64,000 bases of DNA, taken from assembly GCA_902563075.1 (NCBI GenBank), contig CACEWC010000001.1, positions 62,001-126,000 of the forward strand, given 5' to 3'. The stretch comes from an uncultured Pelagibacteraceae bacterium (GTDB taxonomy: Bacteria > Pseudomonadota > Alphaproteobacteria > Pelagibacterales > Pelagibacteraceae). The stretch's first letter is position 1. The number at the start of each line of letters is the position of its first letter. The translations under genes and the position numbers were made by a program. Below the pieces are notes generated by a model. It worked only from the letters and a program-made list of their open reading frames with translations. It had not been told where the DNA came from and did not search any database. Shown here in pieces: positions 61,293 to 64,000 of the stretch.

Positions 61293-62648
61293 ATGAGTAT
61301 AGAAATATTAATTGTTGATGATAATTCAGATATAAGAAATATTCTGAATGATCTGATTACTGATGCAGGTTATCAAACGAGATTAGCAGCAAACTATAAC
61401 CAAGCGTTAAATGAAATTGACAAAAAGATGCCGGATGTTGCAATACTGGATGTTAAATTAGATAAAGGGGATAATGACGGTATTCAACTTTTGACACACA
61501 TAAAATCTAAGAATACAGATGTGCCTGTAATTATGATTTCAGGGCACGCAAATATTGAAATGGCGGTAAATTCATTAAAACATGGAGCATTTGAATTTGT
61601 TGAAAAACCTTTTGATAAAAACAGATTATTAAATTTTATAAGTAGAGCTGTTGAGAATTTAAACTTAAAGACACAAAATAAAGAATACGAAAATAAACTT
61701 TTTTCTTCTTATGAATTGATTGGCGAAAGTAAAAATATTGTTAATATAAAAGATCAAATTGATAAAATTTCTGTTACTGAAAGTAGAATTTTCATTAATG
61801 GCCCCTCAGGTTCTGGTAAAGAGTTGATCGCTCGAAAAATACATAAAAATTCAAAAAGAAAAAATAAACCTTTTGTTATTATTAACGGTGCTTTACTTGA
61901 TAATAATAAATACGATTTAGAGTTATTTGGTGAAGAAAAGAGTGATGGTTCTATATCTTATGGAGCATTAGAAAAAGCAAATAATGGAACACTTCTGGTA
62001 GATCAAGTGTCTGAAATACCTCTGTCAATTCAATCAAAAATTTTGAGGGTTTTAACAGATCAGAAATTTAAAAGAGTAAATGGTAATAATGATATTAATG
62101 TTGATGTTAGGTTAATTTGCTCATCTAGTAAAGATTTAAAACAAGAGATTGAATTAGGAAATTTTAGAGAAGATTTATTTCATAGATTAAATGTATTTGA
62201 AATTAATATTAAACCTTTAAGTGAGAGAATTTCAGATATACCATTACTTATAAAGTATTTTTCAAATGAAATTTCCAAAAATTATAATATCAAAAATTTA
62301 GAAATTGATGAAAATAATAGTTATATTTTAAATCATAATTGGCATGGTAATGTAAGAGAGTTAAGAAATTTAATTGAGAGAATTGCAATATTACAACCTG
62401 ATACACAGGAAAAAATTTCTAACATTATTAAGGAATCTCTAAAATCTGGGGTCATTAATAGTAAATTTAGTGAAAATAGTTTGTCCGTACCTCTAAAAGA
62501 GGCTAGAGAAAAATTTGAAAAAGAGTATTTAAGTCTTCAGTTAAAAAAGTTTAATGGGAATATATCAAAAACAGCTACTTTTGTTGGCATGGAAAGAAGT
62601 GCCCTTCATAGAAAACTTAAGGGTCTAGGAATAAAAGAATTTAACTAA
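61293..62648 (+). CDS. ntrX: NtrX-type response regulator (receiver, AAA+, FIS-like HTH)
   Basis: ILIVDDNSDIRNIL, VAILDVKLDKGDNDGIQLL receiver; GPSGSGKELIARKIH Walker A; NISKTATFVGMERSALHRKLKGLGI HTH. Confidence 0.93.
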   Translation: MSIEILIVDDNSDIRNILNDLITDAGYQTRLAANYNQALNEIDKKMPDVAILDVKLDKGDNDGIQLLTHIKSKNTDVPVIMISGHANIEMAVNSLKHGAFEFVEKPFDKNRLLNFISRAVENLNLKTQNKEYENKLFSSYELIGESKNIVNIKDQIDKISVTESRIFINGPSGSGKELIARKIHKNSKRKNKPFVIINGALLDNNKYDLELFGEEKSDGSISYGALEKANNGTLLVDQVSEIPLSIQSKILRVLTDQKFKRVNGNNDINVDVRLICSSSKDLKQEIELGNFREDLFHRLNVFEINIKPLSERISDIPLLIKYFSNEISKNYNIKNLEIDENNSYILNHNWHGNVRELRNLIERIAILQPDTQEKISNIIKESLKSGVINSKFSENSLSVPLKEAREKFEKEYLSLQLKKFNGNISKTATFVGMERSALHRKLKGLGIKEFN

Positions 62649-62649
62649 A

Positions 62650-64000
62650 ATGAATATTATAATTTGTGGTGCTGGAAGGGTAGGTTTCACTATTGCTAAA
62701 CTACTCAGTGAACAGGGTCACTCTATTACGGTAATCGATCAGTCAAGCGAGGACATACAAAAAATTAATGACTCACTTGATGTAAAAGCAATAGTTGGTA
62801 AAGCAACATTTCCATCAATACTTGAGAAAGCTAATGCTGCTGAGACTGATATGATAATAGCAGTTACTAGAAACGACGAAATTAATATGTTAATTTGTCA
62901 GATAGCTTTCTCTATTTTTAATATTCCAAAAAAAATTGCAAGAATAAGATCTCAAGATTATTTAAATCCAAAATTTACGAGAGTTTACAATAAAGAAAAT
63001 TTACCAATTGACGTAATAATTTCACCAGAAATTGAAATTGCTAGATCAATACAAAGAAAATTAGAGGCACCAGGAGCTTTAGATAGTGTACCATTTGCAG
63101 AAAATCAAATTAGGCTTTTAGAAATATTAATTAAGAATAATTGTAAATTGATTGGTTCAAAACTTAATGAATTAACAAATAAATTTCCAAACTTAGATGC
63201 AAATATAATTGCAATCATTAGAGAAGATAAATCTTTTATTCCAAAGAAAACTGATCAAGTGAAAGAAAATGATAAAATTTATGTAATAATAAATTCCTCA
63301 CAAATGGCAGAAACTTTGGAGGCTTTTGGTCATTCAGAAAAAATATCTAAAAAAATTTTGATTATCGGAGGAGGGAATATTGGTTATAACCTTGCCAAAA
63401 ATATTGAAGATACACTAGAAGGTGTTAGAGTAAAAATTGTAGAAAAAGACAAAATTCGTTCTGAGTACCTTGCAAATGAATTAAATAACACAATTGTAAT
63501 AAATGGAAATGGATTAGATGAAGAAGTTTTATCTGAAGCAAATTTAGATGAGGCAGAAACTGTTCTGGCTCTTACCAATGATGATGAAGATAACTTGATG
63601 GTTAGTGTTCTTGTTGAAAAATTTGCTAAAGATCAAAAAGATATTGAAGATAAAAGAACAATGGCTCTTATTAATAAACCTAACTATTCTCTTTTACAGT
63701 CATCTTTAAAAATTGATGATCTAATTGATCCTAGAATGAATACAGTTTCAAGTATTTTAAAACATATTCATAAAGGAACCATTGAAAATGCTTATACAAT
63801 ATCAAATGGTGAGTACGAAGTAATAGAAGCAGAGATAATTGAGTCTTCAGAACTTATAAATAAAGAATTAAAAAATTCAAATTTACCCGAGGAAATAAGA
63901 ATTGGAGCAGTTTTAAGAAATAAGAAAGTTATAATCCCAAAATCTGATTTTGTTTTTAAAAAGGATGATCAAATTGTTTTGATTGTGAAAAAAGATTCAG
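62650..64000 (+). CDS. trkA: Trk system potassium uptake protein TrkA (truncated by window end)
   Basis: Open frame from ATG 62650 with no stop: MNIIICGAGRVGFTIAKLLSEQGHSITVIDQSSEDIQKIND; second Rossmann ILIIGGGNIGYNLAKNIE. Confidence 0.93.
   Translation, partial: MNIIICGAGRVGFTIAKLLSEQGHSITVIDQSSEDIQKINDSLDVKAIVGKATFPSILEKANAAETDMIIAVTRNDEINMLICQIAFSIFNIPKKIARIRSQDYLNPKFTRVYNKENLPIDVIISPEIEIARSIQRKLEAPGALDSVPFAENQIRLLEILIKNNCKLIGSKLNELTNKFPNLDANIIAIIREDKSFIPKKTDQVKENDKIYVIINSSQMAETLEAFGHSEKISKKILIIGGGNIGYNLAKNIEDTLEGVRVKIVEKDKIRSEYLANELNNTIVINGNGLDEEVLSEANLDEAETVLALTNDDEDNLMVSVLVEKFAKDQKDIEDKRTMALINKPNYSLLQSSLKIDDLIDPRMNTVSSILKHIHKGTIENAYTISNGEYEVIEAEIIESSELINKELKNSNLPEEIRIGAVLRNKKVIIPKSDFVFKKDDQIVLIVKKDS

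Overview
The window is an AT-rich, very compact chromosomal segment that looks like a SAR11 / Pelagibacterales-type alphaproteobacterium, judged from gene content, gene order and composition. Left to right it holds: the tail of a CaiB-type CoA-transferase; an FAD-oxidase/Fe-S fusion; an enolase-superfamily enzyme and a class-V aminotransferase; tRNA-Val(TAC) and tRNA-Asp(GTC); a complete nuoA-N operon running into birA-coaX-rnj-DUF1467-proS-lolC/E-lolD-dnaE; rpsB-tsf-frr-uppS-cdsA-dxr-bamA-skp-fabZ-lpxD-lpxA-lpxI-lpxB; a lectin-type autotransporter; gltX-lexA-trpC-trpD-trpG-trpE-ppiD-like on the minus strand; tpiA-secG-pyrG-kdsA-eno-ftsB-lipA-coq10; pncC-pgpA-ispDF on the minus strand; and ntrY-ntrX-trkA, cut by the window end. 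Most of it is ordinary core genome. The most interesting object is the ORF at 41388-43541. It reads as a surface autotransporter whose passenger carries a C-type-lectin-like domain with both an EPN and a WND motif, and it sits at a usual gltA position between lpxB and gltX. Other items for follow-up: an NtrX whose AAA+ domain has lost GAFTGA and has a Walker-B DE to DQ change; an NtrY without room for a PAS domain; a PpiD-like protein with no visible parvulin domain; several genes missing from otherwise collinear alphaproteobacterial blocks (pyrH, rseP, gltA, moaC/moeA, pdh, dusB-ntrBC); a structured rpsB leader; and a GTTC-N7-GTTC LexA box in front of lexA. No CRISPR array, transposon, prophage or rRNA was seen.
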